Notes: generated from the sequence alone by a model not told the origin. A DNA stretch of 64,000 nucleotides from Pelosinus fermentans JBW45 (GCF_000271665.2 NZ_CP010978.1:3068501-3132500); one strand, 5' to 3'. Positions 27,147 through 36,303 are shown, numbered from the stretch's first letter. Made by a program: numbers and translations.

Positions 27147-28085
27147 TTAATCACTATTGAGTTCTAATTCATCATGTTCTTGAAAACCAGTCCGTAAGCT
27201 AAATAACTTTTCAATATTATCTATTTTACTATAAATAATATCATTTTTTATCAGACCTTTATATGCAATATTATCTTTCCAAATTAACTCTTTCTTAGCA
27301 TCCCATATAAAACCACTTTTACAGGCTGCAGCAACAGCCCAAACTGGCAGATAAGCGGAATTGCCAACCAAAATTCCTTTCTGCTCCAATCGAGTATGAT
27401 TTATTCTTATATTCTGCTCCTTGGCAAATTCTATTTGTTTACCACTCTCTTCTCTTAGAATCGCTGACAAAAACTCTTCATTTACAAATCCCTTATATCC
27501 ATATTCAGCTAATTTTGCATTCACATCAGCTAAAGTAATCGTATTATAGCCATAAACATCCGGATAAATCCCAATTGATGCTTTCCCACTCTTTCCAATA
27601 TCAATTTTAATCCGCTCGTAGGTTATTGTTACTGGCGTACCATTCGTAACAATATCAAACAGCTCTTCCGCTTCCTCCTCTAACATTCGCACGCAGCCAT
27701 TCGATACTGCCATGCCAATTGTCCAAGGAGCATTGGTTCCATGTATTCCATATAAAGGTAAAAACTCCATCCAACGATACCCCAAGGGATTATCAGGTCC
27801 TGACATTACAACATAATTACGTCCTGGGGGAATCCATATGGGATCACGTTCCTTACTGACAATATAAAAATTACCCATGGGAGTTGGTGTAGAGGGTTTA
27901 CCAATCGCTACATAATATTCTTTGCTCATTGTATTACCATAATACAATTGCAAAGTGCGGCTAGGCAAATTAATAATAATCTGAGGTGAATTACTTTGCT
28001 GCGCCGCAGCACTAATAGGCAACAGGATAAAAATCAATAGAACAAATATGCTGATTACAATCCTTGAAAAACAAAACACAGACAT
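27147..28085 (-). CDS. Secreted L,D-transpeptidase (YkuD domain)
   Basis: It is expected to make 3-3 cross-links or attach proteins in peptidoglycan, outside the cytoplasmic membrane. The 312-residue protein has a signal peptide (cleavage expected after ISAAA) and a YkuD catalytic domain (about residues 34-160) with the motif IHGTN followed by SNGCVRM, which holds the catalytic His and Cys. The remaining 150 residues contain a small unassigned region and an end that resembles a stalk domain (GILVGNSAYLPVWAVAAACK). The ATG at 28085 abuts AAGGG; a GTG two codons later (28079) has better spacing and may be the true start. Confidence 0.88.
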   Translation of the reverse strand: MSVFCFSRIVISIFVLLIFILLPISAAAQQSNSPQIIINLPSRTLQLYYGNTMSKEYYVAIGKPSTPTPMGNFYIVSKERDPIWIPPGRNYVVMSGPDNPLGYRWMEFLPLYGIHGTNAPWTIGMAVSNGCVRMLEEEAEELFDIVTNGTPVTITYERIKIDIGKSGKASIGIYPDVYGYNTITLADVNAKLAEYGYKGFVNEEFLSAILREESGKQIEFAKEQNIRINHTRLEQKGILVGNSAYLPVWAVAAACKSGFIWDAKKELIWKDNIAYKGLIKNDIIYSKIDNIEKLFSLRTGFQEHDELELNSD

Positions 28086-28191
28086 CCCTTCTTTGTCAAA
28101 AATTAAAGAACACTAAACATATATGAAGGATGTTCTGTGCATATGACAGGATATATATTTTTCCTATATTTTAAAAATAACAAGGATTACG

Positions 28192-29331
28192 TTATTGTAA
28201 GTTTAAGATTTGTTGATGTACTACTGCTAGGCGATTGGTACAATCATCAACAATCGGCAAATAAATATGTACCTTGGTACCGCCTTTTTCACCTACACTA
28301 ATATTAACAAAACCACCATGTTCTGTAATAATACGATTGGCAATAGGCAATCCCAGCCCAACTCGATCCAATTTAGTTGTATAAAAAGGTTCAAATATAC
28401 GTGATAATATTTCCGGTGTTATTCCTGCCCCAGTATCATTTATTGCAAGCACCAACATACTAAGTTCTGCGTTCATCCACGATTTTATGCTTAATACCCC
28501 TTCCCCATCCATGGATTCTATAGCATTTTGCATAATATTCATTATCGCTTGCTTAATAAGATTTTTATCTGCAGTAATAATAGGAAGATTCTTAGCTAAT
28601 TCCTTATTTATATTGATCTTTTCTCCACCTAACTCTTTAAAACTTAGCAATAATGCCTCCTCCAGCAAACGATTCAAATCAACACCCGGCTCTTTTTGCA
28701 CTGGTGGTTTTGCAAAAAGAATTAATTCTTTTACTACATCATTGATATAAGACACTTCACCCAGTAAAGTTTCTAATACATCGCGGCGTACAGTATACTT
28801 ATCATCATCAATACGCCCTAACATAACTTGCAGATACCCACTAATCGTAGTTAAGGGGGTTCGTACATGATGCGCCACACCAGCTGCTAATTCTCCCAAT
28901 GATACTAGCATTTGTGTAGTCTGTATTTGCTTTATGGCAGCTCTGACAGCAGATACATCTTGTAATATAACGATCATACCATTGAAATCACCCAAAGAAT
29001 CGACCAATCTCAATGCATCGATATGAAGATAAATAATTTGATCATTAATTTTCAAGCTAATATTAGCAGTCTTAATATCCTCATATTCTGAAACATCAAA
29101 GATTTTCAGGAACTGTTCACCATATTTTCGAAAAATAATCTCCGCCCGTTTTCCGATTACAGCAGAATGATCCACCCCTCCGATTCGTTCCGCCTCCCGA
29201 TTCAAACTTTTTATGCGCATTTCTCGATCAAGATGTATAATCCCATTTGTCGTCGATTCAAAATATTCTTTATACTCATCTTCTTTTACTAAATGTACTA
29301 ATCTATTTTGCGTAGTTGCCGCTAAGTACAT
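28192..29331 (-). CDS. PAS-domain sensor histidine kinase
   Basis: A 379-residue cytoplasmic kinase. An N-terminal PAS domain (about residues 20-130, TTNGIIHLDREMRIKSLNREAE... pattern) is followed by a HisKA domain with the H-box GVAHHVRTPLTTISGY and a HATPase domain (N-box IMNIMQNAIESM, G-boxes NDTGAG and VGLGLPIANRI). No membrane segment is present and no response regulator is adjacent. Orphan kinases of this layout in spore-forming Firmicutes often feed Spo0A; that is inference. GGAGAGGG lies six bases before the ATG. Confidence 0.9.
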   Translation of the reverse strand: MYLAATTQNRLVHLVKEDEYKEYFESTTNGIIHLDREMRIKSLNREAERIGGVDHSAVIGKRAEIIFRKYGEQFLKIFDVSEYEDIKTANISLKINDQIIYLHIDALRLVDSLGDFNGMIVILQDVSAVRAAIKQIQTTQMLVSLGELAAGVAHHVRTPLTTISGYLQVMLGRIDDDKYTVRRDVLETLLGEVSYINDVVKELILFAKPPVQKEPGVDLNRLLEEALLLSFKELGGEKININKELAKNLPIITADKNLIKQAIMNIMQNAIESMDGEGVLSIKSWMNAELSMLVLAINDTGAGITPEILSRIFEPFYTTKLDRVGLGLPIANRIITEHGGFVNISVGEKGGTKVHIYLPIVDDCTNRLAVVHQQILNLQ

Positions 29332-29736
29332 ATTTTGCCCTCTCCTTACCTTCCTATTTATTAAAGTGATACTTAATATTCTTGTAAATAATTGTAAGTC
29401 CTGCTAAATTAGACTAAGTTCTTTTCGTAAAATTGCGACATAATTCTAAGTAAACCAGCCTGCTTTGTCGAATATTCTTATGCAAAGCCCCAGTACCCTA
29501 GTGTTAACAAGCTTGCCCCCATTCGCCTTCCTACTTCATTTCGACACAATAACTTTTATTTGCTATGGACGTTTTAACATTGAATTATATTTTTTACCAT
29601 ATTATTACATTTTTAATGTATTTTACCATATTTTTACACATAGTTGTATGATGCTGTTTTATCAAAAAAAAAAAAAATAGGGATAGCAAAGACGCCATCC
29701 CTTATAGATATAAAATTGATTCAAAGATTATTCTAC
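29332..29736. other. 405-base intergenic region with direct repeats and a terminator
   Basis: No gene seen. It holds an 18-base direct repeat, TTTTACCATATTATTACA at 29592-29609 and TTTTACCATATTTTTACA at 29621-29638 (29-base period, one mismatch). A run of 14 A at 29664-29677 follows a minus-strand hairpin. Confidence 0.5.
29664..29702 (-). terminator. Terminator of the 120-aa unknown gene
   Basis: On the minus strand AGGGATGGC (29702-29694) pairs with GCTATCCCT (29687-29679) and is followed, after one A, by 14 T residues (29677-29664). Confidence 0.85.
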
Positions 29737-30099
29737 TTACTCCCCAAGGTATTTTTGATGAAAATATCCAGGATCAACTGTTTTAGGCACTACCGCATGA
29801 AACCGCAGCCATTCATTTCCTTGTTCTTGCTTCGCTAATAGATAACTTTTCACAGGAAAATCATTATCATCAACACTTAAGAAAAGACTTTGCTCAGCAG
29901 CAGAATTTAAATCGCCTTGAGGATTACGATCCGTATAAAAATACTGATCAACAAATTGTAAATTACCTTCATTATCATACCCTACATCAAAATAAATCGA
30001 ATCACAGTCAATAATAAATTCATATTCACCTTCATCGCTAACTGTCTTGCTGTTCAATAAAACTTTTTTTACAGGTAAACGCCCCATTTTTGTTGCCAT
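29737..30099 (-). CDS. Protein of unknown function, 120 aa
   Basis: I do not recognise this family. The ATG at 30099 has GGAGG about eight bases upstream and the gene ends in a strong terminator, so it is a real transcription unit. The product (MATKMGRLPVKKVLLNSKTV...) is soluble, acidic and rich in Tyr/Phe and Asp, without cysteine apart from one, and reads as mainly beta strand (EYEFIIDCDSIYFDVGYD). No signal peptide. No functional neighbour helps. Confidence 0.6.
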   Translation of the reverse strand: MATKMGRLPVKKVLLNSKTVSDEGEYEFIIDCDSIYFDVGYDNEGNLQFVDQYFYTDRNPQGDLNSAAEQSLFLSVDDNDFPVKSYLLAKQEQGNEWLRFHAVVPKTVDPGYFHQKYLGE

Positions 30100-30311
30100 A
30101 ATACCATCCTCCTCATCTCCATAGATGTACTCTCAGAAAACAGCCATGTAGTAACGGTCAACGGATGAGTTTAACGATAAGCGTAGGAATACAAGTTGAG
30201 GGGTCAATTATGCTCATTCTTTGCCTTCATAAAGGTTTTCCGAGAGACTACCCATATATGATACAATTGTTTCCAAAAAACAAATAATTATACAAACTAC
30301 AGAAATTATTC

Positions 30312-30341
30312 TTGACAAGCTTATTCTTATCATGGTATTAT
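30312..30341 (+). promoter_or_regulatory. Promoter of the first tRNA-Leu(CAA) gene
   Basis: TTGACA (30312-30317) and TATTAT (30336-30341), 18-base spacer, about 50 bases before the tRNA. Confidence 0.6.
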
Positions 30342-30389
30342 ATCAATTGTCTGGTGAGCAAAAGCCTAACACCAAACAATTTAGCACGT

Positions 30390-30475
30390 GCCGAAGTGGC
30401 GGAATTGGCAGACGCACCTGACTCAAAATCAGACGTGTACTCCACGTGCCGGTTCGAGTCCGGCCTTCGGCACCA
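30390..30475 (+). tRNA. trnL: tRNA-Leu (anticodon CAA), copy 1
   Basis: An 86-base class II tRNA with encoded CCA. The acceptor GCCGAAG pairs with CTTCGGC, and the anticodon loop CTCAAAA carries CAA. It is identical to the copy at 30646. Confidence 0.92.
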
Positions 30476-30483
30476 GTATTTTA

Positions 30484-30516
30484 TAAGACTTTGCATTTAT
30501 GCTAAGTCTTTTTTTC
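30484..30516 (+). terminator. Terminator of tRNA-Leu copy 1
   Basis: AAGACTT pairs with AAGTCTT across a 12-base loop, followed by a T run. Confidence 0.7.
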
Positions 30517-30581
30517 ATGGGAAAGTAAAACATTATTGGTTCTATTTATAACTTTTTTACCCAACTTTCCATTACCGCAAC

Positions 30582-30610
30582 TTGACAATAACGGTCTGTT
30601 ATGTTATTAT
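30582..30610 (+). promoter_or_regulatory. Promoter of the second tRNA-Leu(CAA) gene
   Basis: TTGACA (30582-30587) and TATTAT (30605-30610), 17-base spacer. Confidence 0.7.
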
Positions 30611-30645
30611 GATATTCGTTGAGCTAAGCGTTCAATATAATTTAT

Positions 30646-30731
30646 GCCGAAGTGGCGGAATTGGCAGACGCACCTGACTCAAAATCAGACGTGTACTCCA
30701 CGTGCCGGTTCGAGTCCGGCCTTCGGCACCA
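30646..30731 (+). tRNA. trnL: tRNA-Leu (anticodon CAA), copy 2
   Basis: Identical over all 86 bases to copy 1, and the identity continues eight bases past the CCA (GTATTTTA). It has its own promoter and terminator. Confidence 0.92.
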
Positions 30732-30740
30732 GTATTTTAC

Positions 30741-30776
30741 AGCCTCTAATTTTCGATAATTAGAGGCTTTTTTTTC
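30741..30776 (+). terminator. Terminator of tRNA-Leu copy 2
   Basis: GCCTCTAAT (30742-30750) pairs with ATTAGAGGC (30759-30767), followed by eight T. Confidence 0.85.
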
Positions 30777-30820
30777 ATTTCTGCAGGATTTTTACACCAT
30801 ACTGTCTAATGAAGGATATT

Positions 30821-31558
30821 ATGCATACACTTAAAATTGATAATCATCAACTAACATATACTATCATATATCAGAAAAATCGAAAGTCGGTTCAATTAAA
30901 ATTAAACTCATCCAGTCATTTGACTATTACTGCCCCTACCCGCTTTCCCAAGGAAGGCATTGAAAAAATAGTACTTAAAAAAAGAAAGTGGATTGTAAAA
31001 CAAATAACAAAATTGGCAGCTGCAGCAGCCAACCCCATTAATAAATCAGTTTGTGATAATGCCGCAATACTGTTTTTAGGACAGCCCCATATCCTTAAAT
31101 TTATGAGCAAAGATACTCATAAACCTCCAGTTCACTTAGAAGAAAATCAAATTACGCTGAATATTCTTCCTTTAACTGCGAAGGATATAAATGCAACAGC
31201 AGAAAAAATCCTTAAGCAATGGTACATCCACTATGCTACTAATACCTTAGTAACAAGAACAACTTTTTGGGCATCGGTCATAAAAGTAAATCCAAAACGA
31301 ATTACCATCAAAGAACAAAAAACCCGCTGGGGGAGTTGCTCTTCTAAAGGCAATATCAATTATAATTGGCGAATCATCATGGCACCGATGGAAGTAATTG
31401 ATTATTTGGTAATTCATGAGCTTTGCCATTTGCGCATACCGAATCATTCTCAAGCTTTTTGGCAAGAAGTCGGAAACTATTCGCCTCATTTCAAACAATG
31501 CCGGGAATGGCTTCGCACGAATGGAGCACTAACCATGGCCATCTTCAGCTGTACGTAG
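30821..31558 (+). CDS. YgjP/DUF45-type metallopeptidase
   Basis: A 245-residue predicted zinc metallopeptidase of the YgjP (M48-related, SprT-like) family. The metal site is VIHELCHLRIPNHSQAFW (HExxH plus a downstream His) near residue 202-219, preceded by the family motif KTRWGSCSSKGNINYNWRI. No signal peptide or membrane segment, so it is cytoplasmic. Targets are not known for this family. The ATG at 30821 has AAGGA five bases upstream; an earlier ATG at 30809 lacks a ribosome site. Confidence 0.85.
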   Translation: MHTLKIDNHQLTYTIIYQKNRKSVQLKLNSSSHLTITAPTRFPKEGIEKIVLKKRKWIVKQITKLAAAAANPINKSVCDNAAILFLGQPHILKFMSKDTHKPPVHLEENQITLNILPLTAKDINATAEKILKQWYIHYATNTLVTRTTFWASVIKVNPKRITIKEQKTRWGSCSSKGNINYNWRIIMAPMEVIDYLVIHELCHLRIPNHSQAFWQEVGNYSPHFKQCREWLRTNGALTMAIFSCT

Positions 31559-31617
31559 CTCTTTTTTTTAATTTTAAGGAGGCTTCCCCTGGTACGATCA
31601 AGGCAAGCGGCGCTGCG

Positions 31618-31663
31618 AAAGACGTTTAACATTGTTAGTTACAACAATGTTAAACGTCTTTTT
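31618..31663. terminator. Bidirectional terminator
   Basis: An 18-base perfect stem (AAAGACGTTTAACATTGT with its complement, 31618-31661). It lies between two convergent genes. Confidence 0.85.
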
Positions 31664-32148
31664 ATCATACCAGCAAGAATGCCACCCATTATTCCAGTTA
31701 TAAATTGTGGCCAACTCATAATAAAGAGTAGACCTGCGGCAATTTTTGCGGGAATCGCAATGAAAGTTAACAACCAACTAAACGCAACATACATAAAAAT
31801 ACTTTTGCCTGCAGCAGCAGCAAGAATTTTCATCCAGTACTTCTGATTTTTTCCTATTAAAAATATTCCTATAAATATAGCATTTCCCAATGCAACTGGT
31901 ATGATAAAAATAGGAAGAGGCAACACTTGCTGAAAATATGCCACTATAGGCACTAAGGATACAAGCACAATAGCAGGTCCCGCTCCTACCATGTCAGCAG
32001 CAATCAAAAAACAACTATTCATCAGGCTGCCAATTAAAAAGGTAGACAGAAAAGGCGGTATAGGAATTAACAAGCGTATTGACTGAAATAGCAATGCAAG
32101 AGCCAACAATAACGCTGTACGAGTTAGAATCGCAATCTTTGGTCTCAT
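31639..32148 (-). CDS. Small integral membrane protein, possibly an ECF transporter S component
   Basis: A 169-residue very hydrophobic protein with about five to six membrane segments. The start (MRPKIAILTRTALLLALALL) and the general pattern resemble substrate-capturing S components of ECF vitamin transporters, but no specificity motif is recognisable, so the assignment is tentative. GAGGGGC lies nine bases before the ATG. It follows the 109-residue membrane protein gene by 17 bases, an apparent two-gene operon. Its stop codon falls within the terminator stem. Confidence 0.6.
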   Translation of the reverse strand: MRPKIAILTRTALLLALALLFQSIRLLIPIPPFLSTFLIGSLMNSCFLIAADMVGAGPAIVLVSLVPIVAYFQQVLPLPIFIIPVALGNAIFIGIFLIGKNQKYWMKILAAAAGKSIFMYVAFSWLLTFIAIPAKIAAGLLFIMSWPQFITGIMGGILAGMIKRRLTLL

Positions 32149-32165
32149 CGTGATAAAGCCCCTCT

Positions 32166-32495
32166 TTACTTATGCCATTTATGACGATTCACTGGTCGAT
32201 TATTAGAGCCACGAGAGCGACCAAATATCATCCATGCCAACAATGCTATAATAAGAATATTACCAACAAGACCGCTAATAATTCCCAAATCAATTAAAAC
32301 AGAGACAGCTGTTAGTCCACCAAGAAATGACATGCTCGACTTTAAATCAATAAAAGGATATCGTCTTAAAATCAGATAAGCAATCCCAAGTATCGCCAAA
32401 TCAATACATACCCAGATAAAAGGGTTAACAACTATATATTTGGCAACGCTGCCACCAATCATTACCATGAATATCCGCAACCATATTTGATTCAT
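32166..32495 (-). CDS. Small membrane protein of unknown function, 109 aa
   Basis: Four hydrophobic segments followed by a basic tail (FGRSRGSNNRPVNRHKWHK). The start has AAAGGAGGG at good spacing. The family is not recognised. The tight spacing to the following possible ECF S component suggests the two act together. Confidence 0.6.
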   Translation of the reverse strand: MNQIWLRIFMVMIGGSVAKYIVVNPFIWVCIDLAILGIAYLILRRYPFIDLKSSMSFLGGLTAVSVLIDLGIISGLVGNILIIALLAWMIFGRSRGSNNRPVNRHKWHK

Positions 32496-32623
32496 TTTTT
32501 CGCCCTCCTTTTAATGATACACCTTGCCATTACACTTTTTCTACTGCTATATACTTTTACTATAAATAACAAACAATACTCTTGTCAACTTTTTACCAAA
32601 AATAGAATGGCAAGAAGCAACTT

Positions 32624-34054
32624 TCACTTAACAACTCTTAAATGTACATGCCCTTTTCTGCTTAATGAGATAATGAGTCCAATACCAGCAAAACAGGCAC
32701 CAATCATTAATGCAAGATGATATGCTGACAAAAATGCACTCATATATGCATCCTGATTTAGAATTAAAACCCCTGCCAGTTCCTGCTGTCTCTTACTTTC
32801 AAAGACAGATACGGCTACTGCGGTACCACTTACCATCCCAACATTGCGCATCAAGGCACTAATTCCGCTTGCTAAACCTACTTTTCTAACAGGCACGGAA
32901 CTTAATACGCTATTATTATTCGGTGATTGAAACATCCCATTACCAATCCCCATAATCCCCTGGCCTATAGCAACATGCCAGATAGTAGAATATGCATCTA
33001 ATGTAGCTAAATAGAATAAACCTAGCATCAAGATTCCTAAACCGCTGCTGGTTAATAGTACTGGGCTAACTCGTTCCGATAAATAACCACTAAGAGGAGC
33101 GGCAATTGCCATTAATAGGGGAAAAGGAGTAATTGCCAAGCCAATCTGAGTTGGTGTCAGCAGCAATACAGAGTGCAAATAAAATGGCATGAGCATATTA
33201 TTAGAAAACATGGCCATAAAAGATAATAAACCTGATGCATTTCCTGCAAGAAAAGGCCAACGTTTAAATAAGGATAAATCAATCATCGGCTCTTTAATTC
33301 TGCCTTCAAACCAGATAAAAGTACTCAGCAATAACAGGCTTAAAATGCCAATACTGCCTGTTATGAAAGAATTCCAGCCCCATTCATGTCCTTCACTTAA
33401 TACCACGAGTAAACCTGTCATTCCCAAAGCAAATAAGATAGCTCCTTTAAAATCAAAAGTTCCAGCTGCATATTTCTTTTCAAAAGGTAAAATATAGTAT
33501 CCTAATAAGTATGCAAGGATTCCAATGGGCAAATTAATGTAAAAAATCCATTCCCAATTAAATAGTCCTACCAAAATCCCACCTAAACTCGGTCCAGTCA
33601 TAGCAGCTAACGCCACTACAGTACCATTCATTCCTAGGACTCGTCCTCGCTCTTTGCCAGGGAATGTTACACTTATAATTGCAGGAGCATTGGACATTAA
33701 CATGGATGCGCCAGTACCCTGCAGCACTCTTGAAACTACTAAATACCAAATCGTACTAGATAAGCTGCACAATAGTGAACCAATTGTGAAAATCGCAAAT
33801 CCTAATAAATAAATCTTACGCCGACCATACATATCACCAATCTTACCAAACAAGGGCAGCAAACTTGAAATAACCAATAAATATGCCGTTACCACCCACT
33901 GCACATCTGTTAATTCTACGCCAAAACTAGCAGCAATTAACGGTAGAGCGACATTTACAATGCTAGAATCCAAAACTGCCATAAATGTCCCCATTACAGT
34001 AACAATAAAAATCAGCCAGCGATAATAGGGTAAATTCTTCAACTTATCTTGCAT
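32624..34054 (-). CDS. MFS drug efflux transporter, DHA2 (EmrB/QacA) family
   Basis: A 476-residue transporter with about 14 membrane segments. Family marks are LDSSIVNVALPLI in helix 1, the motif A-like GKIGDMYGRRKIYLLG after helix 2, and RVLQGTGASMLMSNAPAI in helix 4. It probably exports hydrophobic or cationic compounds with protons; the real substrate is unknown. No EmrA-like adaptor or regulator gene is adjacent. GGAGG lies seven bases before the ATG. Confidence 0.88.
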   Translation of the reverse strand: MQDKLKNLPYYRWLIFIVTVMGTFMAVLDSSIVNVALPLIAASFGVELTDVQWVVTAYLLVISSLLPLFGKIGDMYGRRKIYLLGFAIFTIGSLLCSLSSTIWYLVVSRVLQGTGASMLMSNAPAIISVTFPGKERGRVLGMNGTVVALAAMTGPSLGGILVGLFNWEWIFYINLPIGILAYLLGYYILPFEKKYAAGTFDFKGAILFALGMTGLLVVLSEGHEWGWNSFITGSIGILSLLLLSTFIWFEGRIKEPMIDLSLFKRWPFLAGNASGLLSFMAMFSNNMLMPFYLHSVLLLTPTQIGLAITPFPLLMAIAAPLSGYLSERVSPVLLTSSGLGILMLGLFYLATLDAYSTIWHVAIGQGIMGIGNGMFQSPNNNSVLSSVPVRKVGLASGISALMRNVGMVSGTAVAVSVFESKRQQELAGVLILNQDAYMSAFLSAYHLALMIGACFAGIGLIISLSRKGHVHLRVVK

Positions 34055-34103
34055 CGTTTAGCCTCCATAAAAATTGAACGCAAATTCTCATTAATACTAT
34101 ATA

Positions 34104-34138
34104 CAAAAATAGCAAGGTCCATCCCCTGCTATTTTTTG
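34104..34138 (-). terminator. Terminator of the D-amino acid transaminase gene
   Basis: CAAAAATAGCA (34104-34114) pairs with TGCTATTTTTTG (34127-34138), allowing one offset base; T-rich on the minus strand after the stem. Confidence 0.7.
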
Positions 34139-34167
34139 TATATCACATTTGATTCATAGGAAACTGT

Positions 34168-35028
34168 TTAATTCCGTCCACATTCTTCATCAATTAGCTG
34201 CGTATATGCGGCTTGCAATTTACGCGTAATCGGACCGACCACTCCATCATTCACCAGTTTTCCATCAATAGAAATAACGGGCATAATTTCGGTACTAGTC
34301 CCTGACAAAAATGCTTCCGATGCGCCTTTTACAAAAGATACATCAAATGCTTTTTCCAAAATGGTCAAATCTAACTCTTTCGCTAGTCTTTCTAATAAAA
34401 TCGTACGAGTTACACCTTTTAAAATTAAATTTGTCGCTGGATGCGTCCAAATCACTCCATCCTTCACTACAAAAAAGTTGCTGCTCGTCCCTTCTGTTAC
34501 AGAGCCATCTCTTACCATTACCGCTTCATAACAGCCAGCTTCTTTCGCCTGCTGCTTACCTAGTACATTACTTAATAAGTTTAAGGATTTAATGTCACAG
34601 CGCAGCCAGCGTTCATCAGGTATCAATATGATTTTCACACCATTATCTCGCAATTCTTGCTTAACCGGTCCGCTAGGTCGAATAGACATAGTCAAGCATG
34701 GCACTACTTGCTCAGGAAAAGGATGGACTCGAGGTGCAGCACCTCGCGTGATCTGCAAGTAAATGGATCCTTCTGTAATACCACTTTCTTTTATCAAAGC
34801 CTCATGAAATTGAACTAACTCTTCAAAGGTATACGTTGCAGGAATACGAATGGCCCGCAAAGACTGGTACAGCCGATCTAAATGCGGTCTTAAAGCAAAG
34901 CATTTACCATTATATACTTTGGTAACTTCATATACTCCATCACCAAATTGATGTCCTCGATCTTCCATCGTAACGACATTCTCATTCATATCGACCAATC
35001 TACCGTTTATTAATCCTAGTTCTCTCAT
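34168..35028 (-). CDS. dat: D-amino acid aminotransferase (class IV, PLP)
   Basis: It interconverts D-alanine and D-glutamate with their keto acids, feeding peptidoglycan precursors. The 286-residue class IV fold shows EVTKVYNGKCFALRPHLDRL, the D-transaminase strand YLQITRGAAPRVHPFP, the PLP lysine in SLNLLSNVLGKQQAKEAG, and EGTSSNFFVVKDG. Branched-chain transaminase is the main alternative; the RGAAPRVHPFP motif favours Dat. GGGGGAT lies six bases before the ATG. Confidence 0.88.
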   Translation of the reverse strand: MRELGLINGRLVDMNENVVTMEDRGHQFGDGVYEVTKVYNGKCFALRPHLDRLYQSLRAIRIPATYTFEELVQFHEALIKESGITEGSIYLQITRGAAPRVHPFPEQVVPCLTMSIRPSGPVKQELRDNGVKIILIPDERWLRCDIKSLNLLSNVLGKQQAKEAGCYEAVMVRDGSVTEGTSSNFFVVKDGVIWTHPATNLILKGVTRTILLERLAKELDLTILEKAFDVSFVKGASEAFLSGTSTEIMPVISIDGKLVNDGVVGPITRKLQAAYTQLIDEECGRN

Positions 35029-35166
35029 TACTAAATCCCCCTAAAAATTTTTATATGCTTAAAACTCCCTTATTCCCATTTGCTTCATAGCAGGCAAGCA
35101 GGAATATGATAGCTGCATTACGAATAAGATAATTTTACATAAATCTAAACAGAAAGGAAATTTACC

Positions 35167-36303
35167 ATGTCTCAGAAAAAGATAATAGCAATTGAATATA
35201 TTCGGGGTATATCCATGCTTGGAGTGATTGGCATCCATACTGGAGCCTACTCCTTAAGTAATCCCAAAGTAAACATCCATTTGTTTGCTTTATTGGAGAT
35301 TCTCACACGCTTTAGCGTTCCGATCTTTTTCTTTGCTTCAGCCTTTGGCTTATTCTTCACACAAAACCTTACAGCTAAATTCAACTACATAGACTTTCTC
35401 GTCAGACGATTACGTACTGTTTTAGTCCCTTATCTCGTATGGTCCATTATATATATGATTCATTATACCTTCGTAAGTGGCGATAGTACCATATGGCACC
35501 CTCCCCTTCTCTATGAGTTTGCTTTCTTTGGACTGGCTTCCTATCAGCTTTACTTTCTGATTATTCTATTATGGTTTTATGCCCTCATGCCTCTATGGCG
35601 AATCCTCGTATCCTATATCATCCAGCATCCTGTCCGCAATCTGAGCGTCATCTTACTATTGCAGATACTCTTTAACTATTATTCCAGCTATATACTACAT
35701 GCTGATTTCAGTAACCATTATATAAATAAATTAATCTATCATCGTCTGAGTTACTGGATTTTCCACTATCTATTTATCTTCTTATTAGGAGCTGTATGTG
35801 CTGTAAAATATGAGCACTTCAAAGAATTGATCAAAAATCATCAAACCGCTATCGCAAACTTTTTTTATCTAACTCTGGCAGGAATCTTATCTTACTATTA
35901 TTATTTGCTATATAGGCTGCACTACACACCAGAAGCCGCTGTCAATACCGCCCATCAGCTTAGCCCTGTTGGAGTACTCTACACCTTATCCACCACATTA
36001 TTTTTGTTCATGATATTCAGCAAGGAAAAGCTCCCCCTTGGAATCAAAAGTATCCTTTCCAGGTTTGGTGAACATTCCTATGTAGTTTACCTTGTCCATC
36101 CTTTGGTCATGTATTATCTCACCAATTATATCGCTGGACAAAACCTAATGATGACCGCTCTTGTTACCATTGCATTTTATCTAGCAGCAACCCTTCTCAG
36201 CCTGGCCTTTTCCCTTATTGTAAAACGAGCAAGTACATTTCTGCCAATTATCAGCATTTTACTAACAGGCAGCAAATTATCAAAACCAAAATCCGGTGTA
36301 TAA
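35167..36303 (+). CDS. Membrane acyltransferase (acyltransferase 3 family)
   Basis: A 378-residue integral membrane protein with about ten segments. The N-terminal signature is IEYIRGISMLGVIGIHTGAY (the conserved His lies in the first segment), followed by VRRLRTVLVPYLVW, typical of acyltransferase 3 proteins that O-acylate sugars, peptidoglycan or teichoic-type polymers. Substrate unknown. AAAGGAAA precedes the ATG. It is divergent from dat and stands alone before a bidirectional terminator. Confidence 0.85.
   Translation: MSQKKIIAIEYIRGISMLGVIGIHTGAYSLSNPKVNIHLFALLEILTRFSVPIFFFASAFGLFFTQNLTAKFNYIDFLVRRLRTVLVPYLVWSIIYMIHYTFVSGDSTIWHPPLLYEFAFFGLASYQLYFLIILLWFYALMPLWRILVSYIIQHPVRNLSVILLLQILFNYYSSYILHADFSNHYINKLIYHRLSYWIFHYLFIFLLGAVCAVKYEHFKELIKNHQTAIANFFYLTLAGILSYYYYLLYRLHYTPEAAVNTAHQLSPVGVLYTLSTTLFLFMIFSKEKLPLGIKSILSRFGEHSYVVYLVHPLVMYYLTNYIAGQNLMMTALVTIAFYLAATLLSLAFSLIVKRASTFLPIISILLTGSKLSKPKSGV

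Noticed and set aside
30312-30551. A 79-codon plus-strand frame
   Set aside because: It reads straight through tRNA-Leu copy 1 and its promoter; it has no ribosome site.
31559-31640. A G+C-richer patch between the metallopeptidase gene and the terminator
   Set aside because: It is too short to interpret and no repeat copy was seen elsewhere in the window.
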